Assembly (NCBI GenBank): GCA_938015595.1
Contig: CALLPI010000017.1
Span: 47,902-111,901 of the forward strand
Direction: 5' to 3'
DNA: 64,000 bases
DNA from: an uncultured Saprospiraceae bacterium
Lineage (GTDB): Bacteria > Bacteroidota > Bacteroidia > Chitinophagales > Saprospiraceae
Part shown: positions 17,706 through 26,340 of the stretch, piece after piece
Layout: each line of letters opens with the position of its first letter
Position numbering within the stretch: the first letter of the stretch is position 1
Notes under the pieces: model-generated
What the model was told of the DNA's origin: nothing
The model's input: the letters and a program-made list of their open reading frames with translations, nothing else
Databases searched by the model: none
Position numbers and translations under genes: made by a program

Positions 17706-19217
17706 TTATTGAAATGCCTTGCGAATGCGCTCGGCATCGCGTTCCAGGTCAAAAGCCTGAGCGTTGACCACCACCCAGCGCACCTTACCGTCCTGCATAA
17801 GTACAATGGAGGGGTTTCGCCCGGTGCGAATGTCCTGGTTGCTGTCGCTTTTGCCAGGCGCTGAAAACCGGAAGGGCAAGCCGGGCGGCAGAGAGGCTGG
17901 CATTTTGACCAGTTGAATTTCGGTGTAGCCCTGGCGCAGCAATGCCACAGGGTCTTGCTTTTTGAAGGTAGCGAAATCGGCCTGCACCTGCGACCATACT
18001 TTACCCGGCACAATGCGTAGCCCTCGGGCTTGCACTTCGTTATAGCCATGAAAGGTGGATAGGTCGCCCAGGTCGGAGATAGATGCATTGCTGGCATCGG
18101 GACGTCGGTAGCCAATATCTATCACATATCGGCGTCCGGCTTTTTCCAGCTCTGCTTCGCGGATGATAAGGTCGTGAAAGAAGTTGCTCTTATTGAAGGG
18201 AATACGCTCGTACTCAGCTATATCGAAGCCCGAGAACTGCTTTTGGGCAATGACATCCAGAGCAAAGAGAAGCATGGCGAAGTGCAGGCGTCGTAGGGCT
18301 TGCTTTTCGGGGTCGTTGGGCAGTGAGCCAGCCTCTACCAGTATGGTGGAGGTGCCCCAGCGCTGGATGTTATCGCCAAAGGCACGGGGTTCAAACTCGT
18401 CGTCGTAGCGACCTACCTGCCCCGGAATGTAGTGCTGAATGAACTGGTTCATGCCCACGATGAGACGCATGGCATTGCCACGTACGGTGTTGATTTCCTT
18501 CTCATAATTGTAAGCCGGCGCTAGGAATGACACTGAAGCCATCTTGGGAGCATAGCCAGCGCCATAGTAGCGGTTTTGGTCATGCAGGTTGAAGCCCCAG
18601 TCAGCGGAAAGTTCATCGCGTAGTTGCTTGAGGATGCGGCTTTCAGGGCACTGCAGGCGCAGGGCATCGCGATTGAGGTCTATATCAATGGCATTGCGGC
18701 GCTGAAAACGCTCGGCGCCATCGGGGTTGAGCATGGGCACGAACACCAGAGTAAGCTCGCTGAGCAGGCGCTGGCGCATGGGTTGCCAGGCTTCATCGCG
18801 CGCGCTCAAGAAGTTGAAGATGTCCATCAGTGCCATAGTAGAGGTGGGTTCGTCGCCGTGCATCTGGGACCACAGCAGCACCTTCACCGGGCCGTTGCCG
18901 TATTGCACCCGGTAAATATTGCGCCCTTCGATAGACTTGCCGGCCACTGTCCACTGGAAGGGTTTTTGTAAGCGCTGCACCAGAGGCGCTATCACGGCGT
19001 GTTTGAAGCGCTGGCGGGTGATGGTTTTTTCCTTCCAGGTATCGTGCTGCTCGTACAAGGTGCGGTACGGGCTGAAGTCCAGGCTGCCGGTGGTTGCAGC
19101 AGACCATTCGATGGGTGGCTGCGGCGGTATATCCGGTGGCTGCGGCTGGCCATTGCCGGCAGTATTTTTGCAAGCCCATAGGAGGGTTATCCAAATAATG
19201 ATGAGCAATATGCGCAT
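17706..19217 (-). CDS. M14 family zinc carboxypeptidase lipoprotein
   Basis: About 503 aa from the ATG at 19217; the frame reaches 19271, but only the 19217 start gives a lipoprotein signal (MRILLIIIWITLLWAC, lipobox LWAC, Cys16). Zinc ligands: H120 and E123 in MHGDEPT and H212 in FNLHDQNRYYG. A candidate catalytic Glu lies in ILVEAGSL further on. The C-terminal 120 residues (from about 385) form an extra beta-rich module ending in a basic stretch. The protein is probably anchored in a membrane and faces the periplasm or surface, trimming C-terminal residues. It is first in a likely operon with the 5-oxoprolinase gene and divergent from the RluA gene. Confidence 0.88.
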   Translation of the reverse strand: MRILLIIIWITLLWACKNTAGNGQPQPPDIPPQPPIEWSAATTGSLDFSPYRTLYEQHDTWKEKTITRQRFKHAVIAPLVQRLQKPFQWTVAGKSIEGRNIYRVQYGNGPVKVLLWSQMHGDEPTSTMALMDIFNFLSARDEAWQPMRQRLLSELTLVFVPMLNPDGAERFQRRNAIDIDLNRDALRLQCPESRILKQLRDELSADWGFNLHDQNRYYGAGYAPKMASVSFLAPAYNYEKEINTVRGNAMRLIVGMNQFIQHYIPGQVGRYDDEFEPRAFGDNIQRWGTSTILVEAGSLPNDPEKQALRRLHFAMLLFALDVIAQKQFSGFDIAEYERIPFNKSNFFHDLIIREAELEKAGRRYVIDIGYRRPDASNASISDLGDLSTFHGYNEVQARGLRIVPGKVWSQVQADFATFKKQDPVALLRQGYTEIQLVKMPASLPPGLPFRFSAPGKSDSNQDIRTGRNPSIVLMQDGKVRWVVVNAQAFDLERDAERIRKAFQ

Positions 19218-19287
19218 GATTTTCTCTATTTTTGGGGCATAAAAATAGCTCAAAATCGGGGCATAGCCCACATGTCAAGCCACGCCT

Positions 19288-19926
19288 TTGAAAATCCTTC
19301 TCGAAACGGCTCATTTTTTTGTACTGGACAAGCCCGCCGGCATGGCCGTAGAGCGGCAACGGCATGGCTATCCCTCGGTGGAAGAATGGGCGTGGCACTA
19401 CCTGTCACAACATTCCAAGAAGCCTTTCGTAGGCATTGTACACCGGCTCGACCGACCCGTAAGCGGTGTGCTGCTGCTCGCCAAAAAGCCTATGGCGCTC
19501 AAAATGCTCAACCGGCAGTTTGCCGAGAGGAAAGTCAAAAAAATTTACCAGGCCATTGTGGAAAATCACCCCCTCAATGCGTCAGGTAAGTGGAAACATT
19601 GGCTCAGTAAAGCAGACAACGGCAAAAAAGCACTGGTATGGCCAGAGCCTGTGCCAGGAAGTGCAGAGTGTGTACTCCGGTACCGGTACTTGAAAGACGT
19701 GGCACAAGGTAGCCTGTTGGAAATAGAGCCGCTACAAGGGCGGTTTCACCAAATTCGCGCGCAATTGGCCGCCGTCGGAATGCCCATATTGGGCGATGCT
19801 TGCTACGGCGCCGCCAAGCCTTGGCAACCCGCCGCCATTGCCCTGAAAGCAGTGCAACTGCATTTCCATGACCCTCAAACCGGCAATCCTGTACTGGCGC
19901 AAGCACCAGGCTGGGATGCTGACTGA
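19288..19926 (+). CDS. RluA-family pseudouridine synthase
   Basis: 212 aa. The start is TTG at 19288 (TTGAAAATC), since the nearby ATG at 19272 is in another frame. The catalytic motif is HRLDRPVSG with Asp55, preceded by LDKPAGMAV at 13-21 and followed by the RFHQIRAQL substrate loop near 150. This is the RsuA/RluA catalytic core without an N-terminal S4 domain; RluA-type members isomerise uridine in rRNA or tRNA, and which RNA is modified cannot be told. It is divergent from the M14 gene and ends about 110 bases before recA. Confidence 0.88.
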   Translation: MKILLETAHFFVLDKPAGMAVERQRHGYPSVEEWAWHYLSQHSKKPFVGIVHRLDRPVSGVLLLAKKPMALKMLNRQFAERKVKKIYQAIVENHPLNASGKWKHWLSKADNGKKALVWPEPVPGSAECVLRYRYLKDVAQGSLLEIEPLQGRFHQIRAQLAAVGMPILGDACYGAAKPWQPAAIALKAVQLHFHDPQTGNPVLAQAPGWDAD

Positions 19927-19976
19927 GCGGCGGAAAAGGCGTTTGTAAACTTGTTTGTAAAAAATTTCCACCGCGC

Positions 19977-20007
19977 TTGTATTTTTCAGACAAAACATTT
20001 ATTTTTG
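19977..20007 (+). promoter_or_regulatory. Promoter of recA
   Basis: TTG (19977-19979), a 20-base spacer, then TATTTTTG (20000-20007) fit the Bacteroidota consensus exactly, about 32 bases before the recA ATG. No LexA-type operator was recognised. Confidence 0.65.
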
Positions 20008-20039
20008 CGCATTAAAAAAACAAAAAAGTTTAAATAATC

Positions 20040-21122
20040 ATGGATCAGATCAGCAGTAAGGATAGAGAAGCTAAACTCAAATCTCTCCAAATGGCGGTGG
20101 ACCGCATCGAGAAAACCTTTGGCAAAGGTACTATTATGCGCATGGGCGATCGCCAGGTTATGGATGTAGAGGTTATCCCCTCCGGCTCGCTTGGCTTGGA
20201 TATAGCCCTGGGTATCAATGGATTTCCCAAAGGCAGGGTAGTAGAAATCTACGGCCCTGAATCTTCCGGAAAAACCACCTTGGCCATACATGCCATTGCT
20301 GAAAGTCAAAAGCGTGGCGGCTTGGCCGCTTTCATCGACGCTGAGCATGCCTTTGACCGCCACTACGCCACAGCCCTGGGCGTGGACACGGAAAACCTGC
20401 TGATCTCCCAGCCCGACAACGGCGAGCAAGCGCTCGAAATCGCTGAAAATCTCATCCGCTCCGGCGCTATTGATATCATCGTCATTGATTCGGTAGCCGC
20501 GCTGGTGCCCCGTAGTGAAATTGAAGGCGAAATGGGCGACTCTAAGGTAGGCCTCCAGGCAAGACTCATGTCGCAGGCCATGCGCAAACTCACTGCCACT
20601 ATCGGGCGCACTGGTTGCTGCTGCATTTTCATCAACCAATTGCGCGAAAAAATCGGCGTTATGTTTGGCAACCCAGAAACTACCACCGGTGGCAATGCCC
20701 TCAAGTTCTATGCCTCCGTTCGGCTGGATATTCGCAAAACTGGCGCCGGTATCAAAGACAAAGATGGCAATATCGTAGGCAACAACGTTAAAGTACGCGT
20801 GGTCAAAAACAAACTGGCGCCGCCCTTCCGTACAGCCACCTTCGACATCATGTTTGGCGAAGGCATCTCCAAAACTGGCGAAATCGTGGATATGGGTGTA
20901 GACAACGATATCATCCAGAAAAGCGGGGCCTGGTACAGCTACAACGGTGCCAAAATTGCCCAGGGCCGTGAGGGTGCTAAGCAGTTTATGGCTGACAATC
21001 CAGAGGTGGCCGCCGAAATTGAGCAAAAGATTAAGGAAAAAATTGCCTCGTCCTCCAATGGTGCCGGTGCGCTCCGCATCCACGCCGCCGCTGATGTCGA
21101 TGTGCCGGAAGATGATTTTTAA
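20040..21122 (+). CDS. recA: Recombinase RecA
   Basis: 360 aa, full length. Walker [10 protein letters not shown] at 72-80, Walker B region with [11 protein letters not shown], loop L1 near [16 protein letters not shown] and loop L2 in [17 protein letters not shown]. It forms ATP-dependent filaments on single-stranded DNA, pairs homologous strands and activates the SOS co-protease function. A run of three Cys (GCCCIFINQ, in place of the usual LLIFINQ-like strand) is a small local peculiarity. The C-terminus ends in the acidic VDVPEDDF tail, as in other RecA proteins. Confidence 0.97.
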   Translation: MDQISSKDREAKLKSLQMAVDRIEKTFGKGTIMRMGDRQVMDVEVIPSGSLGLDIALGINGFPKGRVVEIYGPESSGKTTLAIHAIAESQKRGGLAAFIDAEHAFDRHYATALGVDTENLLISQPDNGEQALEIAENLIRSGAIDIIVIDSVAALVPRSEIEGEMGDSKVGLQARLMSQAMRKLTATIGRTGCCCIFINQLREKIGVMFGNPETTTGGNALKFYASVRLDIRKTGAGIKDKDGNIVGNNVKVRVVKNKLAPPFRTATFDIMFGEGISKTGEIVDMGVDNDIIQKSGAWYSYNGAKIAQGREGAKQFMADNPEVAAEIEQKIKEKIASSSNGAGALRIHAAADVDVPEDDF

Positions 21123-21303
21123 AATGCTCTGCTAACGCGAGATTCCTATCGCTTCAGCTTAGGCGGATTGCGATCCGTTGCCTGCATGCCAGCCAGCGCT
21201 ACCGGGCATGTGTATCACTACACAGGGCAGATCGTTGCCATCAGGAGGAGGACACTGCAGGGTAGGTCTTATGAAGGCTGGCTCTGAGAGGAGAGTGCTT
21301 GAT

Positions 21304-22257
21304 TTACATGTCTTTGTGGCGTTCCCAGTAGTTCTGGTCTTCTATTTCGTCTAACAGCGCCAGATAGTTGGCGTAGCGCAGTTCGCTAAGTTCGCCGGCT
21401 TGGAGTGCCTCGCGCACGGCACAGCCAGGCTCCAGTCGGTGCAGGCAAGAGCCACCGAAGCGGCATGCGTCGGAGCGCTGGAAGAACTCTCGAAAATTGT
21501 GCGCTACGTCCATGGGTGCCAAGTTGTTAAAGGCCAGCGTCTTGATGCCGGGCGTATCAATGAGGGCGCCGCCAAAGTCCAGGGAGTGCATTTCGGCAAA
21601 AGTGGTGGTGTGCATGCCCTTTCCGCTGTAGTCGGACAGGTGCCCAATGCGCAAATCAAGATGAGGTTGAATAGCGTTGATGAGGGTGGATTTGCCCACG
21701 CCTGACTGGCCGCCGATGAGCGTCACCTTGCTGTGCAGTAGCGCCCGAAATTCCTCCAGCCCCTGACCACTCTGTGCTGAAGTGAGCAACACCGGGTAGC
21801 CTATGTGCGTGTACACATCGCGTAGATACTCATACAGTGCCATTTCGTCTTCGCCATATAGGTCAGCCTTGTTGAAAATAATGATAGCAGGGATGTCCTG
21901 AGGTTCGGTCATGAGCAGAAAGCGGTCAATGAAGCCTTGCTTGAGCTGGGGCTCTATGATGGTAACTATAACCACCGCCTGGTCCACGTTGGCAGCCAGC
22001 AGGTGCATATTGTGGCGACGACGGGGGCTTTGGCGCACTACGTAGTTGCGTCGTGGATGAATGGCCTTAATAAGCGCCGTGCCTTCGGCTTCATCTTCTA
22101 CTTCAATATCTACCTGATCGCCTACGCCTACTGGGTTAGTGAGTTTGATGTCGTCCAGGCGCAACTTGCCCACGATGCGGCATTGCCATGTCTCGCCCTC
22201 AAGCGTGCGCACCTGGTACCAGCTTCCGGTAGATTTGACGATGATTCCTGTTTTCAA
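21304..22257 (-). CDS. rsgA: Ribosome small subunit-dependent GTPase RsgA
   Basis: About 317 aa from a TTG at 22257 (TTGAAAACAGGAATC), which gives the usual start KTGIIVKSTGSWY; the frame stays open to 22377 but would overlap the PcrB gene. N-terminal OB fold, then a circularly permuted GTPase: G4 FNKADL, then G1 GGQSGVGKST, then G3 DTPGIKTL. A C-terminal zinc motif follows (CRFGGSCLHRLEPGC). RsgA helps the last steps of 30S subunit maturation and has ribosome-stimulated GTPase activity. It lies 85 bases downstream of the PcrB gene on the same strand. Confidence 0.92.
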   Translation of the reverse strand: MKTGIIVKSTGSWYQVRTLEGETWQCRIVGKLRLDDIKLTNPVGVGDQVDIEVEDEAEGTALIKAIHPRRNYVVRQSPRRRHNMHLLAANVDQAVVIVTIIEPQLKQGFIDRFLLMTEPQDIPAIIIFNKADLYGEDEMALYEYLRDVYTHIGYPVLLTSAQSGQGLEEFRALLHSKVTLIGGQSGVGKSTLINAIQPHLDLRIGHLSDYSGKGMHTTTFAEMHSLDFGGALIDTPGIKTLAFNNLAPMDVAHNFREFFQRSDACRFGGSCLHRLEPGCAVREALQAGELSELRYANYLALLDEIEDQNYWERHKDM

Positions 22258-22342
22258 GTTTTGTCGCTTTTTAGAGAAGATGTTTGGCTTTGGTGCTATC
22301 TCCGTTCTGGCTCCAAGATGCAGCATCGCGGCTACAAGTTCC

Positions 22343-23146
22343 CTACGTAAGTATTTTAACGGAAGGGAATTCCGCATGGACAGCCTCGGTCAGTGTCGTC
22401 AGGAAAGCTGGGTCTTGCTCAATGGCCGTGCCCACTACTACCATATTGGCGCCAGCACGCATGGCGGTTATGACCTGGGCAGGGCTGCACAGGCCGCCCC
22501 CAACAATCAATGGTACATCCACCGCCTGGCGTACAGCCTGCACTATGGCTGGTGGCACAGGTTGGGTGGCGCCGCTGCCGGCATCCAGATACATAGCTTT
22601 TAGCCCTAACATTTCGCCAGCCATGGCAGTACAGGCGGCAATATCGGGCTTGTTGGCTGGTATAGGCAGCGTGTGGCTGATGTAAGAAGCCGAAGTGGGC
22701 GCCCCGCCGTCCACAAGCATATAGCCAGTGGGGATAATCTCCAACCCGCTGCGGCGCAGCATAGGGGCTGCTGTCACGTGTTTGCCGATGAGCAACTCGG
22801 CGTTGCGCCCCGAGATCAGCGACAGCAACAGTATGCCGTCGGCGTGCTCGCATACGTGGAATATATCGCCAGGAAACAGCAATACCGGCAGTTGGCTATG
22901 GCGACGCAGTGCTTGCACACATGCCTCTATCTGCCCGGCTACCAATAAACTGCCACCGACCATGAGGCAGTCCACGCCTGCTTCTTCTGCCCTTTGCGCC
23001 AGCGCTGCCGCTGCCTCTGGCGCAGTTTTATCAGGGTCTACCAGTACGGCTATCTGCTTGGTAGCATGGAGGCAGGCTTGCTGCAATAGCTGAAGAATGC
23101 GTTGGGTGCTCAAGATTGACAGTGTTAACGAGCGCAAAGGTAGCAC
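22343..23146 (-). CDS. Geranylgeranylglyceryl phosphate synthase, PcrB type
   Basis: 267 aa from GTG at 23146; a TTG at 23113 giving LSTQRILQLL is an equally good start. A TIM-barrel of the group II GGGPS family: AVLVDPDKT near 33-41 (active-site Asp), GGSLLVAG, then YLDAGSGATQPVP and the phosphate-binding IVGGGLCSPAQV and GTAIEQDP. The family condenses glycerol-1-phosphate with geranylgeranyl (or heptaprenyl, PcrB) diphosphate. Group II members in Bacteroidota have been shown to make archaeal-type ether lipid precursors, although the downstream lipid there is unclear. The neighbouring GHMP kinase (24 kb) would feed a mevalonate route to the prenyl donor. Confidence 0.88.
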   Translation of the reverse strand: MLPLRSLTLSILSTQRILQLLQQACLHATKQIAVLVDPDKTAPEAAAALAQRAEEAGVDCLMVGGSLLVAGQIEACVQALRRHSQLPVLLFPGDIFHVCEHADGILLLSLISGRNAELLIGKHVTAAPMLRRSGLEIIPTGYMLVDGGAPTSASYISHTLPIPANKPDIAACTAMAGEMLGLKAMYLDAGSGATQPVPPAIVQAVRQAVDVPLIVGGGLCSPAQVITAMRAGANMVVVGTAIEQDPAFLTTLTEAVHAEFPSVKILT

Positions 23147-23523
23147 AAGCAGAGATTTGCGCCCTCTACGGGCCGGAATTTAACTTAAGCCGCAATCTCC
23201 TTGATGAATAGCTGCTAGAAATAGCTTAGCTCCCAAGCACCCCCGGCAAGTTACACGAGTGCACGAATTTTCGCTGGTGCAAGCTGCCCGCCTCACATTT
23301 GTCGCTGGGTGGGGGTTCAACCCATTGGCTAAGCGCAAGCATGAGGGTTTGCTTGCTCGCAAAGCTAGGGCTACTTCGCTGTGTGCAAAAAAATATTTTG
23401 CCGCTAATGTTGCTAAAACACTAAAAAGGCTTTATTTTTGCAGCCGCTATTAAAAAAAGCGACTCCCAAAGCACAAAGCAAAGGCTTTCTCATGCTGCAA
23501 GTCGCTTTCATTGGCGGCCACAG
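23147..23523. other. Intergenic region upstream of the tRNA-Val genes
   Basis: About 380 bases. The proximal part (23180-23360) has no gene that I recognise. The distal part holds the tRNA promoter and then an inverted repeat AAAGCGACT (23456-23464) with AGTCGCTTT (23500-23508), a 9-base stem around a 35-base loop, between promoter and first tRNA. Confidence 0.5.
23410..23440 (+). promoter_or_regulatory. Promoter of the tRNA-Val operon
   Basis: TTG (23410-23412), 20-base spacer, TATTTTTG (23433-23440), about 83 bases upstream of the first tRNA. The match to the Bacteroidota consensus is exact in spacing. Confidence 0.6.
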
Positions 23524-23598
23524 GGGTGATTAGCTCAGTTGGTTCAGAGCGCACGCTTCACACGCGTGAGGTCACTGGTTCGAGCCCAGTATCGCCCA
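23524..23598 (+). tRNA. tRNA-Val (anticodon CAC)
   Basis: 75 bases. Acceptor GGGTGAT pairs with ATCGCCC (one G-U), D-stem GCTC/GAGC, anticodon stem CACGC/GCGTG with loop TTCACAC (anticodon CAC), T-stem ACTGG/CCAGT with loop TTCGAGC, discriminator A. The 3' CCA is not encoded. Reads GUG codons. Confidence 0.93.
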
Positions 23599-23664
23599 CT
23601 ACACTTGGCCAATGATAAGGAACCTGCGCAGTGCGCCTGGCGCCCTGTGCTCACTCTTCTTAAA

Positions 23665-23739
23665 GGGCGCATAGCTCAGTAGGTTTAGAGCACCTGCCTT
23701 ACAAGCAGGGGGTCGGAGGTTCGAATCCTTCTGTGCCCA
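23665..23739 (+). tRNA. tRNA-Val (anticodon TAC)
   Basis: 75 bases. Acceptor GGGCGCA pairs with TGTGCCC, D-stem GCTC/GAGC, anticodon stem CCTGC/GCAGG with loop CTTACAA (anticodon TAC), T-stem GGAGG/CCTTC, discriminator A; CCA not encoded. Together with the CAC tRNA it covers all valine codons by wobble. The GHMP kinase ORF begins 18 bases downstream. Confidence 0.93.
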
Positions 23740-23757
23740 CCCTTCATTCTCAAGCCC

Positions 23758-24678
23758 TTGCCGCTGCACGAGGAAGCATCCCATTCGGTTTATTTTCCCG
23801 CCAAAGTCCTTCTGCTGGGCGAGCACATCCTCCTACAAGGTGCGCGGGCGCTGGCAGCGCCCCTGTCCTCTTTTGGCGGCCACTGGGCGTTAGCCTCACC
23901 CACAGACGCGCCCTGCCTGCAAATGCACCTGGTAGAATGGCTGGCATACTTGGCCGATTTACCTGATGCTGATGCTTTTGACCTGGAAGCCTTCCGACAA
24001 GACCTCCTCGAAGGCCTTTACTTTCGCTCCAACATCCCTACTGGCTATGGACTGGGCAGCTCTGGAGCGTTGTGTGCAGCATTTTACCACCGCTACGCCC
24101 GCCAGCGCGTACGCCCTGAAGACACTGTCGAGTGGCCAGTGCTGCGTCGCTTGTTTGCGCAGATGGAAGGCTACTTTCACGGCGCCAGCTCTGGCGCCGA
24201 CCCGCTCATTGCCTACCTGGGCCGGCCCGTGATACTGGAACCTCAAGGCGGCATTCAAGCTGTACAATTACCGGCACTGGTCGAGCAAGGCTTATGTCTC
24301 TTCCTGCTAGACAGCAACCAGAGCCGCCAAACTGGTGCTATGGTGCAATACTTCAAAACGCGCTGCGCTGATCCCGCCTTCGCCCAACTGGTGCGCGACC
24401 AGCTCATGGCTGCCTCCAATACGGCCATCCAAGCCTGGACGGAAAACCGTCTTGCCGATTTTGCCCAGGCTTTCCTGGCTGTTTCTGAGTTTCAACTTGC
24501 TCACCTACCCGCCATGGTACCAGAAGCCCTGCAAGCGCCCTGGCGCTGTGGGCTGCGCAGCGGCGCCTTTGCCCTCAAACTTTGCGGCGCGGGCGGGGGT
24601 GGCATGTTCCTAGGGCTAGCCACTGACTGGGAAGCAACCACAAAGGCTCTCGCCGCCTGGAAATTGCAGGAGATTTAG
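23758..24678 (+). CDS. GHMP kinase, mevalonate-kinase-like
   Basis: 306 aa, opened by TTG at 23758. FPAKVLLLGEH at about 13-23 is the GHMP N-terminal motif; PTGYGLGSSGAL near 94-105 is the ATP-binding glycine loop; SSGADPLIAY follows, and the C-terminal motif is KLCGAGGGGMFLG. The order fits mevalonate kinase or a close homologue (ATP-dependent phosphorylation of mevalonate in isoprenoid synthesis). Phosphomevalonate kinase cannot be ruled out from sequence alone. No other pathway genes are adjacent. The product would supply isoprenyl diphosphates used by the PcrB enzyme. Confidence 0.78.
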   Translation: MPLHEEASHSVYFPAKVLLLGEHILLQGARALAAPLSSFGGHWALASPTDAPCLQMHLVEWLAYLADLPDADAFDLEAFRQDLLEGLYFRSNIPTGYGLGSSGALCAAFYHRYARQRVRPEDTVEWPVLRRLFAQMEGYFHGASSGADPLIAYLGRPVILEPQGGIQAVQLPALVEQGLCLFLLDSNQSRQTGAMVQYFKTRCADPAFAQLVRDQLMAASNTAIQAWTENRLADFAQAFLAVSEFQLAHLPAMVPEALQAPWRCGLRSGAFALKLCGAGGGGMFLGLATDWEATTKALAAWKLQEI

Positions 24679-25027
24679 CGAGGGTTCTAGATATACTTTC
24701 AATCGCCAAGTTTTGTGCACAACATCTGTAAATCATACACAAAATCTGGCTTTGCTGAAACGTGTAGCCCACAACTCGACCAGCGAAACAATAGGGCTAT
24801 GCCATGCTATACGGCTTGCCACTACCTAAGATAAAGCAATGCAACCCGCACATGCCTGACCGGAGAAAGCACTGGCACTTTTTTCGCCTTGGCGTGGCGC
24901 TCGAGGTCGGTAGCAAAGCCAATGTCCTTCGCACTGCATATAGACATAGCGGTAGCAGCAGCCCTAACGTGAAAATTACTTGCAGTTTATACGGCCAGGA
25001 TACTTTTGCTGGAAAATGTAAACAGTC
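24679..25027. other. Intergenic region between the GHMP kinase gene and a decayed T9SS gene
   Basis: About 350 bases. Its first part holds one copy of an interspersed repeat (24694-24758). The rest (24790-25027) shows no gene, no strong hairpin and no clear promoter. Confidence 0.5.
24694..24758. repeat. Interspersed repeat, copy A
   Basis: About 65 bases closely similar to 60447-60513: both have TACTT(T)CAA, GCCAAG, four or five T, then GTGCACAACATC and GTAAA, followed by CAAAA and TGCT(G/C)A. Similarity by eye is roughly three quarters or more. The centre TTGTGCACAA is a perfect 10-base palindrome. Both copies begin within 30 bases of a plus-strand stop codon. Confidence 0.55.
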
Positions 25028-25910
25028 ATGCGCATACTTCTATGCTGTGCGCCCTCTCCACTGCCTCTGGGCAGACCCTCTTTGTACGAGTCAATGCCCA
25101 GCGCCAACGATGCCGAAGAGCAGTAAGACGGCACCAGCGTAAGCCTTACCAGCAGCGACCTTGAACTGGTGAATGATGGCAGTTCGATTGGCGACCAGGT
25201 CGTAGGCATCTGCTTTGTGAACGTATTGCTGCCACCTAACGCCACCGTGGTAAATGCCTACATCCAGTTCACCGCTGATGGTGGCACAAGCGGTGCGGCC
25301 AGCCTTCAGATAAAAGGAGAAAAGACCACATTCTCTGAAGTCTTTGCTAATACTCCTTTCAATATCAGTGGGCGCGTCAAAACGCAACAGTCAGTAGCCT
25401 GGACAAACATCCCAGCCTGGATCAGCGGAGAAGTCGGCCCGAATCAGCGTACGCCCAACTTGGCCACCCTTATCACCGAGATTATAGAAGAGACGAACTG
25501 GCAAACAGGCAATCCTCTTACCTTCATCATTACTGGCACGGGGCGCCGGCGCGCCTTATGACTGCTTTTTTGACTTTCGCACTACCCCCACCAGCCAGAC
25601 ATGTACGGTATTAGGCACCTGTCTGAGCTTGAGTACAGCGCATCCTTTTGAGTATGCTGCACCAGGGCTGGTGGTATTCCCTAATCCTTCTGACGAGTTA
25701 CTTACAGTGCGCTTGCCCCAAGGAGCCGCTCTGGCGGATTATTGGCTCGAAATCTATGACGCCACTGGTCGCTTCGTTTACCGAGCAGTCTTCCCCAAAG
25801 GTGCTGAGCAAGTCAATGCCGACTTGAGCCATTGCCCGCCAGGCAGGTATGCCGTGCGGCTGGCAAGCGCCCACTATCCTGCTCGTGTAGTGCTCAAGAT
25901 AGGAAAATAA
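25028..25910 (+). pseudogene. Decayed secreted T9SS protein gene
   Basis: The parts of one gene lie in successive frames. ATG at 25028 gives MRILL; the next frame gives ALSTASGQTLFVRVNA, completing a signal peptide; a further shift gives SANDAEEQ. Then an in-frame TAA is followed by DGTSVSLTSSDLELVND. The main block (25169-25561) is a beta-domain with LPPNATVVNAYIQFTADG and ITGTGRRRA. A third shift leads into APYDCFFDF and the C-terminal T9SS domain (LVVFPNPSDELLTVRLPQG, LEIYDATGRFVY), ending at TAA 25910. At least three frameshifts and one stop separate these pieces, so no full protein can be made. The Ser-Asp-Leu domain is often found in secreted phosphoesterase-type proteins (inference). 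Confidence 0.8.
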
Positions 25911-25937
25911 TGCCGGCCAAAGGCGCCGCTAACGTAT

Positions 25938-25975
25938 AAGAAAGCCCGACAAGCTTAGTCTTGCCGGACTTTCTT
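25938..25975. terminator. Hairpin, probably the terminator of the decayed gene
   Basis: AAGAAAGCCCGACAAG pairs with CTTGCCGGACTTTCTT across a short loop (two mismatches in a 16-base stem). The arm ends are A/T-rich but no long T tract follows. Confidence 0.55.
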
Positions 25976-26258
25976 GATGCCTTCGCAACTTAGGCATATC
26001 ACCAGGCAAGTAGTGGCTTGGTGAGAGAGGAGGGGGTGGCGCAAATTTGGCCGTGTAGTCATTCTTTGGGCAAGCAAAGAAATACAGTGTGCACTACCAC
26101 TACTGAACAATGGGGATCTACTGCAATAAGGTACTCTTTGTCAGTTGCGGAAAGATGGATGTCCTGACCACTGGCCGGCACAAGTAAATAGTTGTTGATG
26201 AGCCACTTGTGAGAGGTTTGCGCTATGTGCGCCATTTGGGGCGGGATTTGTTGCAAGC

Positions 26259-26299
26259 AAAAAAACAGCGGCCATCCTTTCGGATGACCGCCCGCTTTT
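26259..26299 (-). terminator. Rho-independent terminator of the giant T9SS gene
   Basis: On the minus strand a GC-rich stem (GCGGTCATCC with GGATGGCCGC, loop GAAA) is followed by seven T. It lies 40 bases after the stop codon of the gene at 26341. Confidence 0.85.
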
Positions 26300-26340
26300 G
26301 AAGTTGGATATTGCTATCCACTATAATCCCTACTCATGTT

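Larger units (their letters stand above)
25911..26340. other. Intergenic region downstream of the decayed T9SS gene
   Basis: About 430 bases holding the hairpin at 25938-25975 and, near the far end, the terminator of the giant minus-strand gene. A 65-codon minus-strand frame (26059-26256) has no recognisable motif and is not called. Confidence 0.5.

Noticed and set aside
19986..21083. A 365-codon minus-strand reading frame opposite recA
   Set aside because: It mirrors the codons of recA, has low-complexity composition and no recognised motif; recA is certain on the other strand.
26059..26256. A 65-codon minus-strand frame just downstream of the giant gene
   Set aside because: No recognisable motif, no promoter, and it lies beyond the terminator of the giant gene; too weak to call.
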